IMG/VR virus record: IMGVR_UViG_3300047382_000771
Coordinates: 1-64,000 of that record
DNA length: 64,000 nt
From: a virus
Strand: one strand, 5' to 3'
Below the pieces are notes generated by a model, which had not been told where the DNA came from, did no database searches, and saw nothing but the letters and a program-made list of their open reading frames with translations. Shown here piece by piece: positions 1-7,078 of the stretch. The position numbers and the translations under genes are program-made. Within the stretch, counting starts at the first letter, position 1; each line of letters starts with the position of its first letter.

Positions 1-12
1 TCTGTTATCATA

Positions 13-444
13 TTAATACCAACAACTATAATAAACTCTATATTTTTTGTCAAGCATTTTTCTTGCTTGTTCTACAAGCATTAAATCGTTTTTCTTATAC
101 CAATACTCGTTTTCGGGAAATGGTTCATCATTTTCATCATTCCAAAAATAAGAATCACTACCCCAAAAGAAACCATTAGCTTCGGGGAATTCAAAATTAT
201 TGATAGCATATTCTAGTTCATCTATATCAGTAGAGGTTAATTGCAACTCAACGCAATTAAAAGCACTACCGAAACCTAATTCATCTTCAGTTAAGTCGGG
301 CATATTTGGACAACCCTTAGATTCCCACAAATTTTCCATCCAACCTTGTAAACGATTATGTTTGCGCCATTCCATTATTTGAACATCATCCTCACTATTC
401 CTCTTTCGAGGTGGACGAGCATAAGCGTATTGATCTAATCCCAT
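13..444 (-). CDS. Conserved phage hypothetical protein (MGLD-type N-terminus)
   Basis: The 143-residue protein opens with MGLDQYAYAR and is rich in Trp, Tyr and Glu, with a WRKHNRLQGWMENLW segment near residues 26-40. Small proteins starting MGLD-Y are common in phages, but I know no established function. The start is the ATG at 442-444; upstream is an A-rich stretch with only a weak purine ribosome-binding site. A class I promoter for the next gene to the left lies inside its 3' end (25-53). It is soluble, with no signal peptide or membrane segment. Existence is likely; function unknown. Confidence 0.75.
   Translation of the reverse strand: MGLDQYAYARPPRKRNSEDDVQIMEWRKHNRLQGWMENLWESKGCPNMPDLTEDELGFGSAFNCVELQLTSTDIDELEYAINNFEFPEANGFFWGSDSYFWNDENDEPFPENEYWYKKNDLMLVEQARKMLDKKYRVYYSCWY
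25..53 (-). promoter_or_regulatory. Class I sigma70-like promoter
   Basis: The -35 TTGACA (48-53) and -10 TATAGT (25-30) are separated by 17 nt on the minus strand. The promoter lies within the 3' coding part of the upstream gene. The first downstream ATG is at 9-11, so its gene is outside the window. Confidence 0.7.
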
Positions 445-479
445 AATAATTTCTTTCTACTTATTTGGCTTTAATTGTA

Positions 480-584
480 TTAGTCCCAATCGTTCATAAA
501 CAATATTAGAAAGAACATAATTGTCATTCCTATTGCTATTGCGACAGACAAAAGTTTGAAAATTTCTAAAATATCAGTTGTCAT
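480..584 (-). CDS. Small single-span membrane protein (34 aa)
   Basis: This short frame (ATG at 582-584, TAA at 480-482) encodes a protein whose residues from about 10 to 29 are almost entirely hydrophobic, followed by MNDWD. It overlaps the end of the preceding gene by 11 nt, which is typical of translational coupling in this genome. It resembles other phage micro-membrane proteins only in layout. A chance frame cannot be excluded. Confidence 0.45.
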   Translation of the reverse strand: MTTDILEIFKLLSVAIAIGMTIMFFLILFMNDWD

Positions 585-753
585 TTTTTTTTCTGAAAGT
601 TATTTTTTTAATGCAGGATATTGAATCTTCAGTAAAAGAGTTGAATATTTCAAAAGAATTAACTGCTTCGTTTTTTGACATACTTACAACCCTAGACTCA
701 TCAACTACATAATCGAATCCCTTATTTGTTTTAATTAATTCCATTTTTTTCAT
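574..753 (-). CDS. Hypothetical protein (59 aa)
   Basis: This is a small charged protein with no recognisable domain. An upstream in-frame GTG (766-768) would lengthen it by five residues, but the ATG at 751-753 (MKKMELIKTN) sits just after the stop of the preceding gene and is preferred. It is probably co-transcribed with that gene. Confidence 0.55.
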   Translation of the reverse strand: MKKMELIKTNKGFDYVVDESRVVSMSKNEAVNSFEIFNSFTEDSISCIKKITFRKKNDN

Positions 754-757
754 AATA

Positions 758-1402
758 TTAAAAGACACATTCTGTGAGTAATTCTTCTTCTGTCAAGCTA
801 GAAATGTCTTGCATTAAAGACCCATTCTTATATGGCACAACAACTTCAACTAAGAAATTTTTAATTGCGCGAGAAATTTGAGCAATCTCTTCCAAGTCTT
901 CAAATGACATATTATTGGCATCACCTTGTCCACCATAAGAAACACGATAACCTTCGTTAATGGGTGCAATTTTACCTGTCTTTTGAGAGTAGTAATTACC
1001 TTGACTATTTCTTGCCCAACTAGATTGTTGATGAAAACTTTGGATGTAAACAAGCACGTCAACTGAAGAAATACTATTACCTACGGAATTAGTTTTTGGA
1101 ATACTATCAATAAAATCTACATCGGCAGTTGGAAAATCTGTTTTTAAATCTTTCAACTTAACTTGGATAGAACGATAAACATCGCGCGACCAATGTTGAT
1201 AAGACTGACCATTCCAATGTTGTTTCGTTTCACCTTCACCCCCTAAGATTTGGCACATTTTTGAGTCACGATCCTGTTTCGAGGAATAACTTAAAAGATT
1301 TCCTTTGGGAACTAACTTTTTGGTTATGGTGTTGCTTTTGAAAACTACATCATTTGGTTGCCAACGATTCCAATTTACTTGTGATTGCGAGAAGAATTTC
1401 AT
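758..1402 (-). CDS. Hypothetical protein (214 aa)
   Basis: The protein is soluble and rich in Ser, Gln and Trp in its N-terminal half (WNRWQPND near residue 11, two QHW motifs near residues 61-70), with an acidic C-terminus. I do not recognise a family. Its last bases adjoin the next small gene. The start ATG follows an AAGAAA purine stretch that could act as a weak ribosome-binding site. Confidence 0.7.
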   Translation of the reverse strand: MKFFSQSQVNWNRWQPNDVVFKSNTITKKLVPKGNLLSYSSKQDRDSKMCQILGGEGETKQHWNGQSYQHWSRDVYRSIQVKLKDLKTDFPTADVDFIDSIPKTNSVGNSISSVDVLVYIQSFHQQSSWARNSQGNYYSQKTGKIAPINEGYRVSYGGQGDANNMSFEDLEEIAQISRAIKNFLVEVVVPYKNGSLMQDISSLTEEELLTECVF

Positions 1403-1456
1403 TTTATTTCTTGTGTTGATTGTTTATTTGTTAAAAACTAAATTATTACAGAACCA

Positions 1457-1624
1457 TCATTCGGAGTCAAGAGAAAAATTACAAAATTGATGTCCATACT
1501 CATCATAAAACGCTTGAACCACTTCAACCGCGTTTAATATTTTAAGATGTTCATCCGAGCTTTCACCTAATGCAGAAACTTCTGCTTCATTGATAACCAA
1601 AGATAATGCTTGTTCTAATTTCAT
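1457..1624 (-). CDS. Hypothetical acidic protein (55 aa)
   Basis: The frame runs from the ATG at 1622-1624 to the TGA at 1457-1459 and encodes an acidic helical protein (MKLEQALSLV...). The start lies exactly 6 nt after a -10 box, so the A of ATG is the predicted transcription start. That placement supports the frame as a real gene with a leaderless mRNA. Function unknown. Confidence 0.6.
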   Translation of the reverse strand: MKLEQALSLVINEAEVSALGESSDEHLKILNAVEVVQAFYDEYGHQFCNFSLDSE

Positions 1625-1630
1625 ATTTAA

Positions 1631-1659
1631 AGATTATTATGTTGAGTGCTTTTTGTCAA
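1631..1659 (-). promoter_or_regulatory. Class I promoter with stop codon in the -35 box
   Basis: The -35 TTGACA (1654-1659), a 17-nt spacer and the -10 TAATCT (1631-1636) precede the ATG at 1624 by 6 nt. The TGA stop of the upstream gene (1656-1658) is part of the -35 hexamer. Confidence 0.65.
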
Positions 1660-1856
1660 GATTTTTCTCCAAATAATTGATTCCACTCATCCTTAATTTC
1701 AATGTCGGGTACTTCATCTAAGCCTTGGACGCCATTCATTAATAACTCTATAATTTGACCCACATTCATATTCATTGCTTCCATTTCAGCAATATCATAA
1801 CGCATATCATCAATAGTGGGTTCACCCACTCTACATTGTCTTTCTGTTGTTCTCAT
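1656..1856 (-). CDS. Hypothetical acidic protein (66 aa)
   Basis: This small acidic protein, with MRYDIAEMEAMNMNVGQIIELLMNG near its middle, has no family I recognise. The ATG lies 5 nt after the stop of the upstream gene without a Shine-Dalgarno motif, which suggests coupled translation. It ends LFGEKS with a TGA that doubles as the core of the next promoter's -35 element. Confidence 0.6.
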   Translation of the reverse strand: MRTTERQCRVGEPTIDDMRYDIAEMEAMNMNVGQIIELLMNGVQGLDEVPDIEIKDEWNQLFGEKS

Positions 1857-1861
1857 AATTT

Positions 1862-2062
1862 TTATTCTGCTTCAGTTGTCCCAATAACTAACAACTTAAC
1901 ATCTTCACCATCTCCTGTCAAGTTGAAAGTTTCACAAATTTCACCAAAAATTTTACCATCTTCGGGGCGAATGCTAATCCAAGTGCAGTTGCCACTATCG
2001 TTATCCACTACATCCCAATCGTTTTCTTGTAGTAAAACTTTTTGCTCTTCAGTTAATTTCAT
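1862..2062 (-). CDS. Hypothetical protein (66 aa)
   Basis: This small acidic protein (MKLTEEQKVLLQENDWDV...) has no domain I recognise. It overlaps the end of the upstream 75-residue gene by 14 nt and lies 5 nt from the next start, so the three genes form one translational chain. Confidence 0.6.
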   Translation of the reverse strand: MKLTEEQKVLLQENDWDVVDNDSGNCTWISIRPEDGKIFGEICETFNLTGDGEDVKLLVIGTTEAE

Positions 2063-2276
2063 CTAATTCTTTCCAATCTATTTCGTCTGCTCTTATTTGC
2101 CATGCTACTTGCCCATTTGTGGGATCAGCATATTCAATATTAAAATCACAATCGTCAAGAGTTTTGTATGGATCATAACTCCTAACAATTTCTTCTGCTT
2201 CAGTTCTATTTTCTGCCTCTACATAAAAGCAATTAATTATTTTAACTCCAACGCAATATTCTCTTTTTTTATTCAT
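2049..2276 (-). CDS. DpnD/PcfM-like small protein (75 aa)
   Basis: The protein has the layout beta strand, then FYVEAENRTEAEEIVRSY, then an acidic tail. The VEA-x(4)-EAEEI pattern resembles small DpnD/PcfM-like proteins of phages and mobile elements, whose role is not known. Two neighbours (2875-3075 and 3353-3589) share the pattern, so these look like diverged paralogues. The A-rich leader lacks a clear Shine-Dalgarno sequence. Confidence 0.6.
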   Translation of the reverse strand: MNKKREYCVGVKIINCFYVEAENRTEAEEIVRSYDPYKTLDDCDFNIEYADPTNGQVAWQIRADEIDWKELDEIN

Positions 2277-2287
2277 TATTTTTTTCT

Positions 2288-2677
2288 TTATAAATCTCTA
2301 TTTAAATTATCAAGTCGCGCATCTTTCATAACTTGACTACCCCATTCAAATGGTGAGTTGTCAGTTAAGTCGCAAGCAATTTGTATATTAGTAACATTAT
2401 GCCATGCTTGATCTGCGAAAACACTTCCATCAGCATTAAGACTTGGTTGTTTGAACCATTTACGAGACTTCTTATAAGAAGCAATATGGCGTTCAATTAC
2501 TTCTATATCATCAGCAACGCAAGCTAAACGATGCCTAAGTTTGAAATTTTCTTTCTCTAAATCTTCGTTCTGTTCAAGTAAAGCTAACTTTTCATTTACT
2601 TCAGTCAATTTATTTTCATAAAATTGCTTGATAGAATCTTCGTAAGTTGGGTAATCGTCTCCTATTATTTCTTTCAT
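2288..2677 (-). CDS. Hypothetical coiled-coil protein (129 aa)
   Basis: Residues about 15-70 are highly charged and heptad-like (NKLTEVNEKLALLEQNEDLE...), predicting a coiled coil. The C-terminal half contains SYKKSRKWFKQPSLNADGS and DLTDNSPFEWGSQVMKDARL. I do not recognise the family. The ATG is 6 nt downstream of a -10 box, so its mRNA should be leaderless. Confidence 0.65.
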   Translation of the reverse strand: MKEIIGDDYPTYEDSIKQFYENKLTEVNEKLALLEQNEDLEKENFKLRHRLACVADDIEVIERHIASYKKSRKWFKQPSLNADGSVFADQAWHNVTNIQIACDLTDNSPFEWGSQVMKDARLDNLNRDL

Positions 2678-2683
2678 GCTCTT

Positions 2684-2712
2684 ACCTTATATTGATTGTT
2701 TTGAGTTGTCAA
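2684..2712 (-). promoter_or_regulatory. Class I promoter with stop codon in the -35 box
   Basis: The -35 TTGACA (2707-2712) is followed by TAAGGT (2684-2689) after 17 nt, or by TATAAG (2686-2691) after 15 nt. The ATG at 2677 is 6 nt beyond the 17-nt -10 candidate. The TGA of the upstream 54-residue gene lies in the -35 box. Confidence 0.6.
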
Positions 2713-2873
2713 GACTTTTTTCCTGTTAAGTATAATTGAATTTGCTTTCTAATATATATTGCAAGTTCGACTTGAATACTTGTGGACAACAAATTTGGCG
2801 AAACTACATGGTATCCATTGTCTTTTATATAATTATCAATACCTTCTATAATCTTTTTATCTAAATTATCCAT
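2709..2873 (-). CDS. Hypothetical small protein (54 aa)
   Basis: The frame starts MDNLDKKIIEGIDNYIKDNG and ends LTGKKS with TGA inside the next promoter's -35 box. It begins 1 nt after the stop codon of the upstream gene, which favours translational coupling. No domain recognised. Confidence 0.55.
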   Translation of the reverse strand: MDNLDKKIIEGIDNYIKDNGYHVVSPNLLSTSIQVELAIYIRKQIQLYLTGKKS

Positions 2874-2874
2874 A

Positions 2875-3075
2875 TTACATTTCGTAAGTTTGCTCCAAAT
2901 CTGCTTGAGCGTAATCCTCGCTAGTCATTGTGCATTGCTCACCAAAAATACTTAGTCCACCCTCTTCAACTAATATTTCGCGCGCCTCTTCTTCTGTTTC
3001 TGCTTGTATTTCATAAACGAAAGCAGTTGGCACAGAGAAAACAAAATATTTATCCTTTTTCTTTTGAGTCTTCAT
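2875..3075 (-). CDS. DpnD/PcfM-like small protein (66 aa)
   Basis: The protein reads KYFVFSVPTAFVYEIQAETEEEAREI: a beta strand, then an xxA-x(4)-EA helix start, as in the genes at 2049 and 3353. The tail is acidic. It overlaps the upstream AbrB-like gene by 26 nt. The family role is unknown. Confidence 0.6.
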   Translation of the reverse strand: MKTQKKKDKYFVFSVPTAFVYEIQAETEEEAREILVEEGGLSIFGEQCTMTSEDYAQADLEQTYEM

Positions 3076-3349
3076 CTTTAATATATTCTGATATTACATT
3101 TTCTATCCATTCATTGAAACTTAACCCTTGTTCATGGGCGTGTTGCATATATTTAAATAGATCATTGTCATCAAAGTCAAGCTGAATTGTTTCATATTTG
3201 ACTTTTTTAATAAGAAATCCACCATCTTGCTCGACAAATTTAATATCATCACCTTCTGCCCAACCTAAACGATTGAGTAAATCATCGGGTAAATCAAAAA
3301 ATAATTCACCATCAATATTTTCTTTAACTTCTAATTGTGATGTTTTCAT
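3050..3349 (-). CDS. AbrB/MazE-like swapped-hairpin protein (99 aa)
   Basis: Residues about 12-50 (GELFFDLPDDLLNRLGWAEGDD...FLIKK) match the SpoVT/AbrB/MazE beta-hairpin pattern: hydrophobic strand, LPDDLLxxLGW, EGD turn and a second strand. Such domains dimerise and bind DNA as repressors or antitoxins. The C-terminal half is helical, with FNEWIENVISEYI. No toxin-like partner is evident beside it, so I favour a transcriptional regulator of the early genes. It has a strong ribosome-binding site (GAGGGGAG). Confidence 0.6.
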   Translation of the reverse strand: MKTSQLEVKENIDGELFFDLPDDLLNRLGWAEGDDIKFVEQDGGFLIKKVKYETIQLDFDDNDLFKYMQHAHEQGLSFNEWIENVISEYIKDEDSKEKG

Positions 3350-3352
3350 AAG

Positions 3353-3589
3353 TTACTCCCCTCTAATATAAGCACCAAATTCATCATCGCTCATGCTAGA
3401 TGTTCCACCTTTAGGTTCACAAAGAACAACTTCCGCATTTTCTTTCCATGCTTCACTAATCTCCCAATCAGCGTCCATTTGAGAAAAAGCAATGTCTTGA
3501 GCTTTCGCAGGTGAATCAGCTTCAACTTCAAAAGTGCGATAAGTTGTGCTTGAGAATTCTACTTCAAATAATTTTTTTTCTTTTTTCAT
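3353..3589 (-). CDS. DpnD/PcfM-like small protein (78 aa)
   Basis: I choose the ATG at 3587-3589 (MKKEKKLFEVEF) because GAGGAA lies at Shine-Dalgarno distance; a longer frame to 3649 would run deep into the preceding gene. The segment TFEVEADSPAKAQDIAF repeats the strand-then-EA-helix pattern of two neighbours. A WEISEAW motif follows. Function unknown. Confidence 0.65.
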   Translation of the reverse strand: MKKEKKLFEVEFSSTTYRTFEVEADSPAKAQDIAFSQMDADWEISEAWKENAEVVLCEPKGGTSSMSDDEFGAYIRGE

Positions 3590-3593
3590 TGTA

Positions 3594-3959
3594 TTATTCC
3601 TCATATATATAAATTGGAGTATATTCGCCAACATGAGCGCCGTCAACATTAAAATGGAAAAAGTCTGTTGCGTCTCCTCGACTCATACCATCTCTTTCCA
3701 TAAATAATTCGATAATTTTACTAACAGAATAAATTGCAAGACCTTTCGTACTATAACCAATCAAGGCGTTATCTAAACCATCTGCCAATAATGCTTCGGG
3801 ATTAAATTCTGAAATATTTTCTTTTAATAGATTTACTCTATCCCTTTCGGCAAGCAAATTTTGAGTCTGATCTACTACCCTTAAACCTTCGTAGTATTCT
3901 TCTTCATCTTTCTTGCGTTGTAAATAATCTTGGTAATCTTGGTCTTCTTTTGGATTCAT
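3594..3959 (-). CDS. Hypothetical protein (121 aa)
   Basis: The N-terminal 30 residues are highly charged (DQDYQDYLQRKKDEEEYYEG), then the protein becomes mixed alpha/beta with a C-terminal YTPIYIYEE. No family recognised. The ATG follows a perfectly spaced TTGACA/TATAGT promoter by 6 nt, so a leaderless transcript is expected. Confidence 0.65.
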   Translation of the reverse strand: MNPKEDQDYQDYLQRKKDEEEYYEGLRVVDQTQNLLAERDRVNLLKENISEFNPEALLADGLDNALIGYSTKGLAIYSVSKIIELFMERDGMSRGDATDFFHFNVDGAHVGEYTPIYIYEE

Positions 3960-3965
3960 AGATGG

Positions 3966-3994
3966 ACTATAAAAAACAAACTAGATTATGTCAA
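3966..3994 (-). promoter_or_regulatory. Class I promoter with stop codon in the -35 box
   Basis: TTGACA (3989-3994), a 17-nt spacer and TATAGT (3966-3971) precede the ATG at 3959 by 6 nt. The upstream gene's TGA (3991-3993) is inside the -35 hexamer. This is one of the clearest examples of the module. Confidence 0.8.
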
Positions 3995-4182
3995 CGATAA
4001 TTTTGGTTTTTTTTAGATTCTTGCTCGTATAATAGATTGTCCATTAAATCAATAATCCCCCAAGCAACTTCTTCATCAATAGGTTGTGGTGGAGATTTTG
4101 AATCATGCCACACATGACTAAGCAAGTGATCTCTTTGTTGTTTAAGTAAATCGAAATTAATATTTATTGTTTTATTATTCAT
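3991..4182 (-). CDS. Hypothetical protein (63 aa)
   Basis: The small protein (MNNKTININFDLLKQQRDHLL...) has a helical core with WGIIDLMDNLLYEQE. The leader is A/T-rich with no Shine-Dalgarno motif. No family recognised. Confidence 0.6.
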   Translation of the reverse strand: MNNKTININFDLLKQQRDHLLSHVWHDSKSPPQPIDEEVAWGIIDLMDNLLYEQESKKNQNYR

Positions 4183-4206
4183 AGTTTTTGTTTATATATT
4201 TATTTA

Positions 4207-4452
4207 TTAAGAGTAATTTTCTAATAACCAATTCAAATGGTCTTTTAAATCGTAACAAAATCTTTCATCATTATCTTGTTCAGTCCAAAAAATTAATTGG
4301 TCTATTAAGGTTTTCATTCTGTCTTGAACTACCATCAAATCCTCCGTAGTAAAAGAATCGTTATTAACTATGTCTTCACCAATAAGAAGATTAGACTCAA
4401 CCAACTTCCTTAATCTTTTAGCCATTCTTGATTGACTATCTTGATTATCCAT
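4207..4452 (-). CDS. Hypothetical protein (81 aa)
   Basis: I take the ATG at 4450-4452 (MDNQDSQSRM), which follows GGGGTGG; an ATG four codons upstream is possible. The protein is helical and charged, with WTEQDNDERFCYDLKDHLNWLLENY at the C-terminus. It overlaps the upstream gene's end by 8 nt. Confidence 0.6.
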   Translation of the reverse strand: MDNQDSQSRMAKRLRKLVESNLLIGEDIVNNDSFTTEDLMVVQDRMKTLIDQLIFWTEQDNDERFCYDLKDHLNWLLENYS

Positions 4453-4636
4453 GATCCACCCCACAAACTATATCCTCAATTAAGTTGGAAATTTTTGAAT
4501 TAATATATGGTTCTAAATCTTTCATAATTCTTTCTGCCAAAATGTTTTGGGCAACTTCAGACTGCATATTTATTTGGCAAGAACCTGTGTCGCTACAAGC
4601 ATATCCTTTAATAGTATTTAAAATTATTTCTTTCAT
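4445..4636 (-). CDS. Hypothetical protein (63 aa)
   Basis: The start is the ATG at 4634-4636, which overlaps the TAA of the upstream gene as TAATG; a longer frame exists but is less likely. Sequence features are MKEIILNTIKGYA and a helical C-terminus. No known domain. Confidence 0.55.
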   Translation of the reverse strand: MKEIILNTIKGYACSDTGSCQINMQSEVAQNILAERIMKDLEPYINSKISNLIEDIVCGVDHG

Positions 4637-4845
4637 TAATCTTTGCAATATCTCTCTAAAGTTTCTAACCTACTTAAACCATCATCGAGCATAGCTAATG
4701 CTTCTTCTGCGTTTTTATAAAAATCTTCTGTTGAGTGATCGCCAATACCTACTGAGTTTGCCCCTAATAATTCAAGACTTAACTCGGCTTTAGCTATATC
4801 AGCTTCAGCAGAAGCACGTAACATATTATATAATTCTTTCTTCAT
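4636..4845 (-). CDS. Hypothetical helical protein (69 aa)
   Basis: This is an Ala/Glu-rich, wholly helical protein (MLRASAEADIAKAELSLELL...AEEALAMLDDGLSRLETLERY). The first gene of a TAATG-coupled pair. Function unknown. Confidence 0.6.
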   Translation of the reverse strand: MKKELYNMLRASAEADIAKAELSLELLGANSVGIGDHSTEDFYKNAEEALAMLDDGLSRLETLERYCKD

Positions 4846-4852
4846 AATTAAT

Positions 4853-4969
4853 TTATTCTCTACCTGTTAATATATACCATAACTGCAACCACATTAAAAA
4901 AAGAAACACGACTATGCAACCAAAAAAATCATAAATCGCAAAAAACTTAGCTTTTATTTTTTTCTTCAT
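4853..4969 (-). CDS. Small membrane protein (38 aa)
   Basis: The frame from the ATG at 4967-4969 encodes a basic N-terminus (MKKKIKAKF) and one strongly hydrophobic span of about 22 residues. This matches phage micro-membrane proteins in design. It overlaps the preceding small gene by 23 nt. Confidence 0.5.
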   Translation of the reverse strand: MKKKIKAKFFAIYDFFGCIVVFLFLMWLQLWYILTGRE

Positions 4970-5096
4970 CAGTTATAAATTCTACTTCGAGATGATCTTC
5001 ATTATTCATATCTCTCTCTATTGTAATTGTTATTTTTTTATTGTTAAATAATTTCCTTTTTATTAAAGCAAGTAAATTGTTATATGTAGTAAACAT
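4947..5096 (-). CDS. Hypothetical small protein (49 aa)
   Basis: The frame (MFTTYNNLLALIKRKLFNNKK...) begins 3 nt after the stop of the upstream gene and contains an amphipathic strand KKITITIERD. It is supported only by its tight packing with neighbours. Confidence 0.45.
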   Translation of the reverse strand: MFTTYNNLLALIKRKLFNNKKITITIERDMNNEDHLEVEFITDEEKNKS

Positions 5097-5099
5097 TAT

Positions 5100-5762
5100 T
5101 TATGAATCTAATCTTTTCATTTCATTCACCACATACTTGACAAAATTTTTAGACGCAACCTTATGTAATTTCTTGTCATTGTGACTACTATAAACATTAG
5201 AAATCAAGTCTTTAGCTTTATATGGGATACCTTTATTTAAACTCTGACATTGATTATATAATTCCACAAAATAAAAATAAGACCTTACGTCCAAATGCTT
5301 CATGTTACGATGACTTTGAATAAACTGCATAAACTTCTCGTTAGGAGCGTGAGGGGATGCCTGTTGATTTTGAGATTTTTTAGATACATCTGCGAATTTT
5401 ACTGCTCCACCTTTCACGTTAAAGCATAAACCTTGAGACTCTATGTATTTGGCGGGAATACTTTCAAAAATTTGAACCGCAACTACTTGTTTGTGGTCAG
5501 CTTTCTTATCTATTAGAGTAAATTCTTTACATTGCTTGTTTTTTAGAAATTTATCGTTGCGAATAAAATATTCGTAATATCTACCATTCGGTAGTTCGGG
5601 GTAGCTTGATCTGCAATGGGTCATGTTGCTTAGAACAATATTTTGACCACGTTGTTTTGTCAACCCTTTTTTGTCAAGATTTGATTTACTGCTAAAAAAA
5701 TAATAATGATTATACTTAGGCGTGTATGGAATTGTTTTAGATTTAACTATTTCTATGTTCAC
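5100..5762 (-). CDS. Hypothetical protein (220 aa)
   Basis: The protein starts with GTG overlapping the TAA of the upstream gene. It is basic, with YSSHNDKKLHKVASKNFVKYVV near the C-terminus and a middle region VVAVQIFESIPAKYIE. No family recognised and no membrane segment. Two TTGACA strings inside it are coding sequence. Confidence 0.65.
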   Translation of the reverse strand: MNIEIVKSKTIPYTPKYNHYYFFSSKSNLDKKGLTKQRGQNIVLSNMTHCRSSYPELPNGRYYEYFIRNDKFLKNKQCKEFTLIDKKADHKQVVAVQIFESIPAKYIESQGLCFNVKGGAVKFADVSKKSQNQQASPHAPNEKFMQFIQSHRNMKHLDVRSYFYFVELYNQCQSLNKGIPYKAKDLISNVYSSHNDKKLHKVASKNFVKYVVNEMKRLDS

Positions 5763-6007
5763 TTATTAAATAATTTTTGTCTGATTAACTTGAAAGCATA
5801 CTCGTCCTGCACCCTGCAACCATCAATTAGTTCATCTAATTGCTCTGATAGCACTCTATGGCAATCTTTAACCCCTTGGTCGTATCCTGCATCAACATCA
5901 TCCATAATCGTCTTGCTCATTTTGCGAGCTAAACTTTCTTGGGCGTCAGAATAACCTTTATTGTAACCTCTAGTAAAATAAATATCGCTATTAATCTCTT
6001 CGTGCAT
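5759..6007 (-). CDS. Hypothetical protein with GY-x2-GY repeats (82 aa)
   Basis: The N-terminal half contains FTRGYNKGYSDAQES, and VDAGYDQGVKDCHRV follows, an internal GY-x(2)-G pattern seen in several small phage proteins of unknown role. It starts 1 nt after the thyX stop and is therefore part of the thyX transcript. Confidence 0.6.
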   Translation of the reverse strand: MHEEINSDIYFTRGYNKGYSDAQESLARKMSKTIMDDVDAGYDQGVKDCHRVLSEQLDELIDGCRVQDEYAFKLIRQKLFNK

Positions 6008-6008
6008 A

Positions 6009-6632
6009 TTAATGTTTGTTAAAGGCTTCTAAGGTGTATTTGAATGGTTTACCTTCGATACTAGAAACTAATTCAAGCATTGTCAAGGATATTTCTCTTA
6101 TTTCTTTCTGTGCGTGTTCGCTACTTCTTAATTTTAAAAAGTTTGCAAAACTGCGCATATTAAAAGTGATGTCAGCTTGTATTTGAGAACTATAAGTCTT
6201 GAAAAATCTAGCAGACTCTTTAGCTCTTTTTCTTCCCAAGGTTGACTCTAACTCTTCTAAGCATAAATGGTACAACTTATTTCCCTCTGCATTAAAATCA
6301 AAAAGTTTTTGCTTCCATTTATTTGGAAAATCATCGGGGATGAAGAACTTATCTTCTTTTAACTCTTTATATCTAGCGGATTCAGCATTAATAGATGCTA
6401 TTCTATGCTTTAACAAATGTATGTGGCTTGCGATTTCAGTATCAACTAAAAAATGTACCATACCCTTCTCGAAAGGAGTTTCATGCCCATTCCCCCAAAG
6501 CATATCAATTAATTTCGGAATACGCTCTTTTTTTTCTTTAGTTAAATTGCGACTCGTACTCGTCCATGCAGAGCAAGCGATCACTTCGTCATTCCCATAG
6601 TAACCTAACAATTCGATCTTATTTTTCATCAT
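6009..6632 (-). CDS. thyX: Flavin-dependent thymidylate synthase ThyX
   Basis: ThyX makes dTMP from dUMP using methylene-tetrahydrofolate and FAD/NADPH, supplying thymidine for phage DNA. The signature motif appears as KHRIASINAESARY near residues 76-89 (family pattern RHR-x7-S), with HETPFEKG upstream in the dUMP/FAD-binding region and RSFANFLKLRSSEHAQKEIR near the C-terminus. At about 207 residues it is close to the usual family length. Two adjacent ATGs (6630-6632 and 6627-6629) are possible starts; the second lies 7 nt from a promoter -10. The dUTPase and dNMP kinase further right belong to the same pathway. Confidence 0.95.
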   Translation of the reverse strand: MMKNKIELLGYYGNDEVIACSAWTSTSRNLTKEKKERIPKLIDMLWGNGHETPFEKGMVHFLVDTEIASHIHLLKHRIASINAESARYKELKEDKFFIPDDFPNKWKQKLFDFNAEGNKLYHLCLEELESTLGRKRAKESARFFKTYSSQIQADITFNMRSFANFLKLRSSEHAQKEIREISLTMLELVSSIEGKPFKYTLEAFNKH

Positions 6633-6636
6633 CAAT

Positions 6637-6665
6637 ATAGTGCCATATTATGCCGTCTTTGTCAA
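6637..6665 (-). promoter_or_regulatory. Class I promoter before thyX
   Basis: TTGACA (6660-6665) with a 17-nt spacer leads to CACTAT (6637-6642), a weak -10, 4 or 7 nt before the two candidate ATGs of thyX. The intergenic stretch 6666-6775 shows nothing else I can name. Confidence 0.5.
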
Positions 6666-6775
6666 GATCAGAACTCCAAATCATTAACTTTTTGTATATA
6701 GGATAAAAAATAATCCCCATAAATTTAAAGTACAATAAGTTACTTATTAAATCTCCTAAAATAAATAATATTTTA

Positions 6776-7072
6776 CTAAAAAGGAGTCTCATCTTTATAC
6801 ATATTTGCTTGGAATTGTTGAATTTTTTTGTTTTTTGATATTTGATCTAAAATATTTTCAGAGAGATGACCTTGCATATTTTCTTGGTTTTCTTCATCAG
6901 TAAACCATTGATAATCTAAGTCGAAAATGCTATCAACATTTGATGGATGAAATCCTGCACTAACAAGCAGACCTTTGAATTGTTCTGCGAGATCGTAAAC
7001 ATTTGAACCATCAAAAGATTCGTCTGATTCAACACTATAAGTTTTATTATGTAATGTGAGAGATAGTTTCAT
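6776..7072 (-). CDS. Hypothetical protein (98 aa)
   Basis: This acidic protein (MKLSLTLHNKTYSVESDESFDG...) has helix-rich middle segments and FQANMYKDETPF at the C-terminus. It resembles phage proteins of unknown function with an N-terminal beta hairpin. It is probably co-transcribed with the gene to its right, 6 nt away. Confidence 0.6.
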   Translation of the reverse strand: MKLSLTLHNKTYSVESDESFDGSNVYDLAEQFKGLLVSAGFHPSNVDSIFDLDYQWFTDEENQENMQGHLSENILDQISKNKKIQQFQANMYKDETPF

Positions 7073-7078
7073 AATTAT

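Noticed and set aside
3590-3649. N-terminal extension of the gene at 3353 (ATG at 3649)
   Set aside because: It would cover 56 bases of the upstream gene; the ATG at 3589 has a GAGGAA ribosome-binding site.
4183-4206. AT-rich TATATAAA string before 4182 as a T4-type late promoter
   Set aside because: Single AT-rich occurrence in an early-type region without the GTGTA core.
5640-5690. Two TTGACA strings
   Set aside because: They are codons within the gene at 5100-5762, with no -10 box or start codon at the module distance.
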